DNA from: Candidatus Mcinerneyibacteriota bacterium
GTDB taxonomy: Bacteria; AUK180; JAQVHJ01
Length of the DNA stretch: 14,569 nt
NCBI GenBank assembly: GCA_030630935.1
Contig: DAOVMD010000025.1
Coordinates: 1-14,569 of the forward strand
Reading direction: 5' to 3'
Shown: one piece after another, positions 6,900 to 14,024 of the stretch
Position numbering within the stretch: position 1 is the first letter of the stretch
Layout: every line of letters starts with the position of its first letter
Notes under the pieces: generated by a model
Databases searched by the model: none
Told to the model about the DNA's origin: nothing
What the model saw: only the letters and a program-made list of their open reading frames with translations
Translations under genes and position numbers: made by a program

Positions 6900-9224
6900 T
6901 TACTTTAATACAGAAACTTCAATTTCTTCATCCTCTGTAATTTCTTCATCTTCTGTTATCCTCTTCACTTTAGGGGATTGATTATTTTTTGTTCCATTTT
7001 TTGTGATGATTAGAATTGCTGCAGGTAAAAGTGTAATTGCACCGATTCCTGAACTTATCATCGTAATGGCAATTAATATTCCAAATCTTCTTAACGGAAT
7101 CAGGTTTGCAAATAATAAAATTAAGAAACCCAGTGTTACAGTAATAACATTTATAATAATTGCTTTTCCTGTGGTCTCTAATGTTTTATCAAGAGCATGT
7201 AATTCATTTGGATATCTCTTGCGCTCCTCCTTAAAGCGATTCATAAAATGAATTGAATAATCTATACCAATTCCGATTGATATACTTCCTACTAAAACAG
7301 TTGCAATATCCAAGGGAATTTTTGTGAAACCCATGAATCCTAAAATAATTACTAAAGTAAATCCAATCGGGATAAGTCCCACGAGTGCTCTTTTTATAGA
7401 TTTATTCATTAATAATAAGCATATAAAAATCAGGCAAATTGCAATTATTAAACTTTGAAGCTGGCTTTTCATTATACTATTATCTAAATTTTGGTAAATT
7501 AACGGCATACCTGTTTGGGAAAATGTAACTACAGATGAGTTGTGAGATTTCACATACTCATCAATTTGACCTACTAAATATTTCATTCTTTCTGTATCCA
7601 CATTTGTTATAGTTGCCTGGATTAACGCTTCACTTTTATCATCGTTTACAAGTTGTTCAAGAATATCTTCACCCTCAATTAAAAACCAAAGATTATCAAC
7701 CTTCATTCTACTATCGGGGATTTTTTTCCCTTCACCCATCATATCATTCATCTCTTCGATTAGTTCCACTATTGATTGTGGATTATGAACATCATCTAAA
7801 GTAGTTAAGAAATCTTCCATACCTTTCATTTCATTCAAGACTTCAGGATCTAAAATATCTCCTTCTACTATAACTTGAATTGGTATAGAACCACCAAATT
7901 TCTTTTCAAGTAATTCTTCGGTTAACCGAATACTGCTCCCGGGTTTGAAATAATCTAACATATCAACCCTTCTTTTTACAGATGGAATACCTATAATACC
8001 AATAATTACTAATATTAAACCTATAAAGATGATTAAACGTTCTCTCTTTAAAATAAAGCTTCCAATTAAATCCATCATATTTATAAAGAAACTTGCATTT
8101 TCTTTCTCTTTGATCTGTTTTTTCCTTACCGGGAAGAAAGTTAACAATGCAGGTATAAACGTTATTGATAAAAATAATGAAAAGAACACTCCTAAACATG
8201 AAAAAATACCGAATTCTCTAATCATTGTTAGATATGATCCAAAAACAAAAGCTAAAAAACCACCCATTGTAGTAACTCCGGTAAGAAGAACAGGTATTGC
8301 TATATTTGATAATGCTTCTATTGATTGATTAATTTTATTGTTCTCATCTTTAACTTTCTCTTTAAAAAGATGAATTACATGAATGGAATATGCACTCCCA
8401 ACTGCAATTAAGATAATTGGAATTAGATTTGATATTACGGTTAAAGGTATTCCCAAAGCACTCATGATTCCCAAAGTCCAAATATTAGCGATAACTACTG
8501 TCAAGATTGGAAGAACTACTCCTCTGAAAGATCTAAATGCAAAAAGTAGGGATACAATAATTAATAATATGATTAATGGAACTAATAATATTAAGTCAGA
8601 TGTAATAATTTTATTTATATCTATCATTTGAAATGGAATACCACCATAATAAACTTTTTGTTTTAAACCTTCTTCTTGAACTAACTGTTTTATTTTTCGA
8701 GCTGTATCTACTTTATCAACATTATCATTTAATCTGCAGACAATTAAAGTCGCAGTCGAATTCTCTGAAACTATGCGTCCCCTGTACATATCTTTTGAAA
8801 GGGTATATTGTTTTAGATTTTTAATATCTTCAGGATTTTTAGGAAGATTAAATTCATCAATTAGCTTTCCTATTTCAAAACCATCTTCAAGTTTTTTTAT
8901 ATCTAAAACATTTGTTAAGCTTGTAACATAAGAAACTCCCGGGAGTACTTTAAATTTATTAGTTAAAATATTTATTGATTTAATTGTCTCTAAATCAAAA
9001 ATATCATCTGATTCAATCGCTACCATTGCTAATGAATTACCTTTATATTCTTCCCCAATGTAATCAAATAATTTCACGTCATTATCAGTTTTGGGGAGAT
9101 AGCTTATTATATCTGGATTAATTTTTAAGCCTTTTAAACTAAAAATTAATAATCCGGTAATTAATATAACAAAAATAATTATTAATACTCGAAGTTTTAT
9201 AATAACCCATGAAAATTTCTGCAT
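6900..9224 (-). CDS. RND/MMPL-family inner-membrane transporter
   Basis: Protein of 774 aa with the duplicated RND layout: TM1 at about 9-30, a large periplasmic loop (31-205), five helices (about 207-375), TM7 at about 392-412, a second periplasmic loop, and five helices to about 740. The two halves have matching TM4 motifs: A-V-G-S277-A-Y-S-I-H in the first and G-I-D655-Y-S-I-H-F in the second. Only the second carries an Asp, the proton-relay residue usual in RND pumps, so coupling may be one-sided. Half-size MMPL-like RND proteins move lipids and hydrophobic metabolites outward using the proton gradient. The extreme C-terminus is acidic with a tandem ITEDEE duplication, encoded by an 18-bp repeat. 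AGGTGA precedes ATG 9224, 12 nt after the GNAT gene. The substrate is not predictable, but with the LolA-like and barrel genes it should feed an envelope export path. Confidence 0.88.
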   Translation of the reverse strand: MQKFSWVIIKLRVLIIIFVILITGLLIFSLKGLKINPDIISYLPKTDNDVKLFDYIGEEYKGNSLAMVAIESDDIFDLETIKSINILTNKFKVLPGVSYVTSLTNVLDIKKLEDGFEIGKLIDEFNLPKNPEDIKNLKQYTLSKDMYRGRIVSENSTATLIVCRLNDNVDKVDTARKIKQLVQEEGLKQKVYYGGIPFQMIDINKIITSDLILLVPLIILLIIVSLLFAFRSFRGVVLPILTVVIANIWTLGIMSALGIPLTVISNLIPIILIAVGSAYSIHVIHLFKEKVKDENNKINQSIEALSNIAIPVLLTGVTTMGGFLAFVFGSYLTMIREFGIFSCLGVFFSLFLSITFIPALLTFFPVRKKQIKEKENASFFINMMDLIGSFILKRERLIIFIGLILVIIGIIGIPSVKRRVDMLDYFKPGSSIRLTEELLEKKFGGSIPIQVIVEGDILDPEVLNEMKGMEDFLTTLDDVHNPQSIVELIEEMNDMMGEGKKIPDSRMKVDNLWFLIEGEDILEQLVNDDKSEALIQATITNVDTERMKYLVGQIDEYVKSHNSSVVTFSQTGMPLIYQNLDNSIMKSQLQSLIIAICLIFICLLLMNKSIKRALVGLIPIGFTLVIILGFMGFTKIPLDIATVLVGSISIGIGIDYSIHFMNRFKEERKRYPNELHALDKTLETTGKAIIINVITVTLGFLILLFANLIPLRRFGILIAITMISSGIGAITLLPAAILIITKNGTKNNQSPKVKRITEDEEITEDEEIEVSVLK

Positions 9225-9236
9225 TTCTTTTCACCT

Positions 9237-10361
9237 TTATTTATTAGTTAATTTTTTTTCGTAAATTCGATATTTTTTGTAGATTTTACCACCTATTTCA
9301 GAATCAAATTTATTTATTAAATCATTATCTTCTAAATTCCAACCTAACTCACACCATTCATAGCCATTTTTCAATGCTGCCTTCTCTGTTTCATAATATA
9401 AAAGTGCAATAACACCTTTATTACGATACTCTTTCTTCACACCTCCAATCAAAGAACGAATTCCTTTTATCTTCCTTTTATAATATAAAAACTTCAAAAT
9501 CCCAAGCAAGCCAAGCTTCCCATTTAACTTCTTTAAAATAAAATTAATGTCCGGAATGGTTACAGAAACACCTACAGGTTTACCATCAACTTCTGCAAAT
9601 AAAACAAGATCAGGATCAGCAAATTGTTTTAAATTACTTGCTGTTAAATCCATCTCTTCTTCAGTCATAGGTACAAATCCCCAATTCTTTTCCCAGGCAG
9701 AATTATAGAGTTCTTTCAAAAGGTTGGCATCCCTCCGGAAATTCTTCATATCAAAGGCACGGATTTTTATACCTGTCCTCTTACGGATAACCTTAACAAT
9801 TCTTTCAATTCTTTCAGGAATTCCATCTTTAATTAACTTTAAAAATGCATAAAGATCTTTTGCTTTTTTAAAACCATATTCTTCTGCAAAATCAATATAA
9901 TATGGCTGTGTATATGGCATCATAACTGTTGGACATTTATCAAAACCTTCTAATAAAAACGCACATTCCTCATTCATGCTTGGATTAACTGGTCCTCGCA
10001 TGGAATTTTTACCGTAATATCTTAACCATTTCGAAACTTTATAATATAGTGCCTTGGCAACTTTATAATCCTCGATGCATTCAAAAAAACCAAAAAATCC
10101 AATATCATCATTATGAAAATTATTATGATTACCATCCACTATCCCTGCAATTCTACCAACAACTTCACCGTCCTTGAAAGCTAAAAACAAAATTCTGTGG
10201 GCATGTTCCCAAAAAGGATTCTTGTTTAAATCAAGAGTTGCTTCAACTTCACTTATTAATGGAGGAACCCAATAATTATTACCTTTATATATTTTCCAAG
10301 GTAATTTTATAAATTGATTTAAATCCTTTTCGCCATTAACTTCTTTAATTTTTAGTGACAT
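9237..10361 (-). CDS. GNAT-fold acyltransferase-like protein (double-GNAT type)
   Basis: Cytoplasmic protein of 374 aa without signal or membrane segments. The C-terminal part has a GNAT acyl-CoA-binding signature, K-K-E-Y-R313-N-K-G316-V-I, after a strand reading SVTIPD and RSLIGGV. The N-terminal half also has GNAT-like strands (FLAFKDGEVVGRIAGIVD) and the conserved block GPVNPSMNEECAFLLEGF. The length suggests two GNAT domains, as in Fem-like or N-acyltransferase proteins. It resembles a widespread uncharacterised family annotated as GNAT or YghO-like. It would transfer an acyl or aminoacyl group to an amine. Start ATG 10361 has AAGGAG 6-7 nt upstream and overlaps the end of the hydrolase gene by 17 bp, indicating translational coupling. 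Within this operon it is a candidate enzyme for making the exported molecule. Confidence 0.7.
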   Translation of the reverse strand: MSLKIKEVNGEKDLNQFIKLPWKIYKGNNYWVPPLISEVEATLDLNKNPFWEHAHRILFLAFKDGEVVGRIAGIVDGNHNNFHNDDIGFFGFFECIEDYKVAKALYYKVSKWLRYYGKNSMRGPVNPSMNEECAFLLEGFDKCPTVMMPYTQPYYIDFAEEYGFKKAKDLYAFLKLIKDGIPERIERIVKVIRKRTGIKIRAFDMKNFRRDANLLKELYNSAWEKNWGFVPMTEEEMDLTASNLKQFADPDLVLFAEVDGKPVGVSVTIPDINFILKKLNGKLGLLGILKFLYYKRKIKGIRSLIGGVKKEYRNKGVIALLYYETEKAALKNGYEWCELGWNLEDNDLINKFDSEIGGKIYKKYRIYEKKLTNK

Positions 10362-11367
10362 TTTTTGCTCCTTCTTCTATTTCGTTATCTGGAGAACCTT
10401 TAATGAAATTAAGGATTTCTTTACGTAATGGATCACTCTTATGAACTGTAAAGATAATTTCTGAAAAATGATTATGAACCGGAACCTCTTTAATCTTGTA
10501 TTTTAATTTTTTCTTATCTAATTTATGAGCCAATTCCTTTGATTGAATTTTTAAAACTTTTATATCTCTTTCTGCATAACAAATAAATAATTCAGGTTTG
10601 TAATCAGTGATATACGTAACGGGGGAAGCTTCTTTCAACTCTTCAGGAGTGCTGCCAAAAGTACCTATAATTGCTTTCTTATGTCTATTTGAAACTGGAT
10701 ATCTCCTTGAAAAATCATATACCCCGCTAATCAAAATTACTCCTTTTAATTTGTCAATATCAAGATTATGCGTCTTACTAAATTCTTTGTTAAAAAAAAT
10801 GTATGAACTTATATGAGCGCCTGCAGAATGACCACATAAATAAATATCTTCAGGATTACCATTGTACTTATGGATATTTTTAAAAACATAAAATATGGCG
10901 GAAGTAACATCTTCCATTTGAGAAGGATGTTTATGTTGAGGAGAGAGTCTATAAGAAACGATAACACTCACAATGCCTTCCTTTGCAAAAGAATTGGCAA
11001 GATAAGTATACCAGGATCTATCTCCAAAACTCCAGGAACCTCCGTGAATGAAAATTACCACTGGATGATTACCCTTTCTATCCGGGTAATAAACATCTAA
11101 GCAGTGTTTATTATAAGAAGGATCTTTATGACCTTTTGGTTTTGTATAATAGTATATGTTCTTTTTTACTTTGACTTTTATTGTAGTCGCTTCGTTTTTC
11201 CGATATTGACAATCTGCTGACGTTAAAAGCAACGAAAGAGAAATTATAAATGCAACGACTTTAAGCTTTGAAAAATTCCGTGCTCTAAATTTAATTTTCC
11301 TATTTCTGTAAACCTCTGCATGTTTTAGAATTTTAGACCACATTGTTATTTTGTTCGAATTGCTCAT
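10345..11367 (-). CDS. membrane-anchored alpha/beta-hydrolase (BD-FAE/carboxylesterase-like)
   Basis: Predicted esterase of 340 aa. Seen: oxyanion motif H108-G-G110-S-W in VIFIHGGSW, nucleophile elbow G-H-S181-A-G, a likely acid in the YAERD segment (about 266), and a likely catalytic His in V-H298-N-H300-F. The order and spacing fit the alpha/beta-hydrolase_3/BD-FAE group. The N-terminus is odd: about 34 basic residues, then one hydrophobic helix (LKVVAFIISLSLLLTSADC, about 35-53), so it is probably a signal-anchored or lipoprotein-like periplasmic enzyme. Cys53 is not in a classic lipobox. The long basic N-terminus is supported by a perfect AAGGAGGT site before ATG 11367; that site is formed by the last codons of the TetR gene (AGG AGG TAA), 8 nt upstream. 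It probably hydrolyses or transfers an acyl ester of the system's cargo. Confidence 0.82.
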   Translation of the reverse strand: MSNSNKITMWSKILKHAEVYRNRKIKFRARNFSKLKVVAFIISLSLLLTSADCQYRKNEATTIKVKVKKNIYYYTKPKGHKDPSYNKHCLDVYYPDRKGNHPVVIFIHGGSWSFGDRSWYTYLANSFAKEGIVSVIVSYRLSPQHKHPSQMEDVTSAIFYVFKNIHKYNGNPEDIYLCGHSAGAHISSYIFFNKEFSKTHNLDIDKLKGVILISGVYDFSRRYPVSNRHKKAIIGTFGSTPEELKEASPVTYITDYKPELFICYAERDIKVLKIQSKELAHKLDKKKLKYKIKEVPVHNHFSEIIFTVHKSDPLRKEILNFIKGSPDNEIEEGAKNVTKN

Positions 11368-11375
11368 AAAAAAAA

Positions 11376-11957
11376 TTACCTCCTTAATATGCCGTTAAAA
11401 AGTAGATCTAATAATTTATCAATATTTTTTTCTATTTCATTTTCGTTAAATTTGGTGGACCACTCAAATTCAACGCCTTTAAGAGTGACCAAAATCACTG
11501 TACTTGTTAATTCAACATCATCAATTGCGAAGCGCTCTTCTTGTATTCCTTTTTGTAAAATTTCTTTAATAAGAATAATTTCTTCATTATCATAATCTGT
11601 TCGTAATTTTTGAACAAAAGCATAATGCTCTAAGTAATCATTTTGTAATGCATTATATATATTAGCTAATTCTCTTAGATATTTCATCCGGGTTAATATA
11701 AATACTTTTAATTTCTCTTGAGGATTATCGATATTAACTAGTGCTTGATTTATTTTCTCTTTAAGTGTTTTTAATTCCTTTTCTACAACAGCTTTAAAAA
11801 TATCTTCCTTACTTTTAAAATAGTAGTATATAGAACTTTTTCCCACTCTCGCAGCTTTTGCTATCTCATCTATTGTTGTTTTGAATAAACCAAACCTTGA
11901 GAATATTGATTGAGCCACATTAAGCAGCCGTTCTTTCTTTTCTTCAATTTTACTCAT
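11376..11957 (-). CDS. TetR-family transcriptional regulator
   Basis: Protein of 193 aa with the typical N-terminal TetR DNA-binding domain. Residues T27-T-I-D-E-I-A-K-A-A and G39-K-S-S-I-Y-Y-Y-F47 form the helix-turn-helix, followed by KSKEDIF at 48-54. The C-terminal helical domain would bind a small-molecule ligand; it is variable and gives no clue to the inducer. It is the first gene of the operon, read from the consensus promoter at 12003-12031, with AAAGGAGG 5 nt before ATG 11957. A regulator leading its own export operon usually represses it and releases when the pump substrate or a related lipid or stress molecule binds. A palindrome in the leader (11973-11986) is a candidate operator. 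Confidence 0.9.
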   Translation of the reverse strand: MSKIEEKKERLLNVAQSIFSRFGLFKTTIDEIAKAARVGKSSIYYYFKSKEDIFKAVVEKELKTLKEKINQALVNIDNPQEKLKVFILTRMKYLRELANIYNALQNDYLEHYAFVQKLRTDYDNEEIILIKEILQKGIQEERFAIDDVELTSTVILVTLKGVEFEWSTKFNENEIEKNIDKLLDLLFNGILRR

Positions 11958-11972
11958 TCGAACCTCCTTTGG

Positions 11973-11986
11973 AATTTTCGAACATT
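11973..11986. promoter_or_regulatory. candidate TetR operator
   Basis: AATTTTCGAACATT is a palindrome centred on TTCGAA with one mismatched pair. It lies just downstream of the operon's -10 box, where a bound repressor would block transcription. A second TTCGAA overlaps the TetR start codon (11957-11962). The position suits autoregulation, but the sites are short. Confidence 0.35.
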
Positions 11987-12002
11987 TTCGTCTTTCATTC
12001 TA

Positions 12003-12031
12003 ATTATAGCATAAAAAATCTGAAAAGTCAA
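12003..12031 (-). promoter_or_regulatory. promoter of the seven-gene operon
   Basis: On the minus strand TTGACT (12031-12026) and TATAAT (12008-12003) are exactly 17 bp apart. A T-run precedes the -35 box, giving TTTTACTTGACTTTT, much like P1 and P3. No other comparable promoter was noticed within the operon, whose gaps are all under 35 nt. Confidence 0.8.
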
Positions 12032-12548
12032 GTTTTTTTTATCAGAAGTTCACCCATTTTTGATGAATAGGAATTTGTTCCTTTTAAATTCCGTATACAG
12101 GTTATTCTGTGCACAGCCATGGTAATGTCATTGCGAGCGTAGCGCGGCAATCTTTTGTTACCCGAAGACAAAAGAATTGTGTAGGATGAAAAACAAAAAT
12201 AAAAAAAATAACAACAAAACAATATTTCTTTAGCAGGTCGACGAACGGAGAGAGGAGATCCCGTATAGTGAAGCGTATCGGGAGAACTTAAGAGAACTAA
12301 CGAGAACATAGCATCGCTTCGCTCTAATTTAAGCAAGTCTGCGACCAAAGGGAGTTGATCCCGATTTTTTAACATCGGGATAAAAATTAACAAGTAAAAA
12401 TGAAAAATGGTTTGCATTACGTATTACAATGCTTTTGTTTAAAACGATTGTTGCTTAAAGGAACTGGAGAATGCATATTTAACGATTGACCATACTTTTC
12501 CGGAAATTTTAACAAACAAAAGTGGAGAAGAACCAAGTTTTGTTGTTT
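12032..12548. other. non-coding stretch made largely of dispersed palindromic repeats
   Basis: No gene is convincing in this 517-bp divergent region. It holds GTCATTGCGAGCGTAGCGCG (from 12127), whose ATTGC/GCAAT ends (12130-12134, 12147-12151) pair; this is a member of the widespread ATTGCGAG repeat class. Further on, TCCCGTATA and TATCGGGA (12259-12267, 12276-12283) pair with one bulge, and ATCCCGAT/ATCGGGAT (12358-12365, 12374-12381) form a perfect 8-bp hairpin with no T-run after it. From about 12440 to 12600 a short open frame on the plus strand (LKELENAYLTIDHTF) ends inside the next promoter module; I do not recognise it and treat it as possible gene debris. Confidence 0.55.
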
Positions 12549-12553
12549 TTTCC

Positions 12554-12595
12554 TTGACTTTTAATAGAAATTCACATATAATTAAAGAGAAGGAG
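12554..12595 (+). promoter_or_regulatory. sigma70-type promoter plus RBS, copy 3 (P3)
   Basis: TTGACT (12554-12559), 17-bp spacer, TATAAT (12577-12582), AAGGAG at 12590-12595. It shares the stretch TTTTTTCCTTGACTTTTAAT with P1. AAGGAG is followed at once by ATG TGA (12598-12603), a start-stop, and the fic start is 38 nt downstream, so this RBS does not serve fic directly. Confidence 0.78.
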
Positions 12596-12632
12596 TAATG
12601 TGATTTGAGTTTTAAATTAAATTGGATGAAAA

Positions 12633-13715
12633 ATGAGTTATAATAAAGATAAGCCTTATAATGATTTACCTCTACTTTTACCCGATACTTCGTATTGGGA
12701 AAAGATAAATATTTATAAGAAACTGGCAGAAGCACGGGCGGCATTAGCTGAATTAAAGGGTCGTTTATCAATAATACCCAATCCACTTATGCTTATTAAC
12801 ACACTTGTATTGCAGGAAGCAAAAGACAGTTCCACCATAGAAAATATTTTTACGACAAATGAAAAACTTTATAAAGCTTTTTTATCTGATAAGTTTTCTA
12901 CTGATCCTGCAACTAAAGAAGTTTTACAATATAGAGATGCTCTTTGGAATTCATATAAAAAACTGAAAAACAGAAATGATTTTTCTAAACAAATGGTGAT
13001 TAATATTTTTAAAATAATTACACAAAAAAATGAAGGAATTAGAACCGGTCTTGTTTATATTGGTAACCAATATAATGTAATTTATACTCCACCTGAACCG
13101 GGAAACATTCTTGAAAATAAACTAAAAAATTGGTTTGATATAGCTTTAAATCAAAATAACTTAGAACCTCTTATTAAAATGGCAATATTACATTATCAAT
13201 TTGAAGCAATTCATCCTTTCAGTGACGGAAATGGTAGAACAGGAAGAATATTAAATGCAATATTTCTTTGTCTGGAAAACCTTATTGATCTTCCGGTCCT
13301 CTATATGTCTAAATATATCCTTGAAAATAAAAATGAATATTACAGACTTTTAAAAGAAGTTACTGAATCTAATAATTGGGAAGACTGGATTCTTTATATT
13401 TTAGATGCAGTAAAACATACTTCAATTTTTACTTTGAAAAAGGTTAACGCGATTTATGATATTTACTTAAAAACTATTGATAAAGTTAAATCAGAAGCAA
13501 AAGAGATTTATTCCCATGAGTTAATTAATGTATTATTTAATCAACCATATTGTAAAATCTCGATTCTTAAAGAAATGAAAATCGCCTCCAGAAATACTGC
13601 TAGTAAATATTTGAAAAAACTCGAAAAAATTGGTATTTTATCTTCTGGAAAAATTGGAAGAGAAGTTCTTTATAAGAATTTAGCTTTGTATGATATTTTA
13701 TCTTCAGGGCAATAA
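12633..13715 (+). CDS. Fic-family protein adenylyltransferase, class II, with winged-helix tail
   Basis: Protein of 360 aa. The Fic core motif is complete: H194-P-F-S-D198-G-N-G201-R-T-G-R205, with the catalytic His and the phosphate-binding loop. Upstream, S66-S-T-I-E70-N71 matches the (S/T)xxxE(G/N) inhibitory helix, so this is a self-inhibited class II enzyme; Glu70 would block ATP until displaced. Residues 1-110 match the Fic N-terminal domain type, and the C-terminus (about 290-360) looks like a winged-helix DNA-binding domain (SRNTASKYLKKLEKIGIL). Overall length and layout resemble the Shewanella SoFic type. It would transfer AMP from ATP to Ser, Thr or Tyr of an unknown target, in the cytoplasm. 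An in-frame TGA 4-6 nt before ATG 12633 fixes this start, and the RBS is weak. It is monocistronic from P3, the same promoter type as the hsdM remnant; Fic genes of this kind often sit in restriction-modification loci. Confidence 0.88.
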   Translation: MSYNKDKPYNDLPLLLPDTSYWEKINIYKKLAEARAALAELKGRLSIIPNPLMLINTLVLQEAKDSSTIENIFTTNEKLYKAFLSDKFSTDPATKEVLQYRDALWNSYKKLKNRNDFSKQMVINIFKIITQKNEGIRTGLVYIGNQYNVIYTPPEPGNILENKLKNWFDIALNQNNLEPLIKMAILHYQFEAIHPFSDGNGRTGRILNAIFLCLENLIDLPVLYMSKYILENKNEYYRLLKEVTESNNWEDWILYILDAVKHTSIFTLKKVNAIYDIYLKTIDKVKSEAKEIYSHELINVLFNQPYCKISILKEMKIASRNTASKYLKKLEKIGILSSGKIGREVLYKNLALYDILSSGQ

Positions 13716-13717
13716 AG

Positions 13718-13887
13718 CGCACAAAAAATACAAATATCTGTGCACAACAATGTTTGTATGCGAAAAATTGTGCATGTTAGGTTCTTTTCGCACAATATTT
13801 GCTATGATTTGTGCATATTAAGTAAAATGTGCATTGTTCTTGTGCATATGAAAACGGCAGCGCACAAAATTAGGCGCATGTTGTGCA
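13718..13887. repeat. cluster of TGTGCA words
   Basis: TGTGCA occurs at 13739, 13769, 13810, 13828, 13841 and 13882. Inverted GCGCACA or CGCACA occurs near 13718, 13790 and 13860, so about nine copies fall within 170 bp. Two share a longer core, TTGTGCATAT (13809-13818, 13840-13849). Spacing is irregular (13-41 bp). No gene is evident. It could be a binding-site cluster for a regulator of the fic or lipoprotein gene, or decayed repeats. Confidence 0.5.
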
Positions 13888-13986
13888 CGTTGTTTATGGT
13901 TTGCAGATCAATAGAGCTAAAAAGTGTTGATTTAAGATTACAACCTGAATGATTAACGGCAATTAAAATTGTTGGGTTTAAAATGT

Positions 13987-14004
13987 TTCTATAATCTTAT
14001 AGAA
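13987..14004. promoter_or_regulatory. hairpin overlapping a possible -10 box before the lipoprotein gene
   Basis: TTCTATA (13987-13993) and TATAGAA (13998-14004) form a perfect 7-bp inverted repeat with a 4-base loop. TATAAT at 13990-13995 lies inside it and could be a -10 box, but no good -35 is found at 16-18 bp. It might be an operator or an RNA hairpin; support is weak. Confidence 0.3.
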
Positions 14005-14024
14005 CTGCAAAAGGTGAATTTAGT

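Noticed and set aside
12358-12381. ATCCCGAT/ATCGGGAT hairpin as an intrinsic terminator
   Set aside because: No T-run follows on either strand and no transcript ends there; more likely part of the dispersed repeats.
12028-12417. 129-codon minus-strand open frame before tetR
   Set aside because: It overlaps the operon -35 region and is made of dispersed palindromic repeats; composition is not gene-like.
12439-12600. short plus-strand frame (LKELENAYLTIDHTF...) ending in P3
   Set aside because: It has no clear start or RBS and no recognised family; possibly debris of a lost gene, too weak to call.
13740-13952. 70-codon plus-strand open frame after fic
   Set aside because: It is read through the TGTGCA cluster, lacks a Shine-Dalgarno site and is rich in Cys, His and Met from the repeated word.
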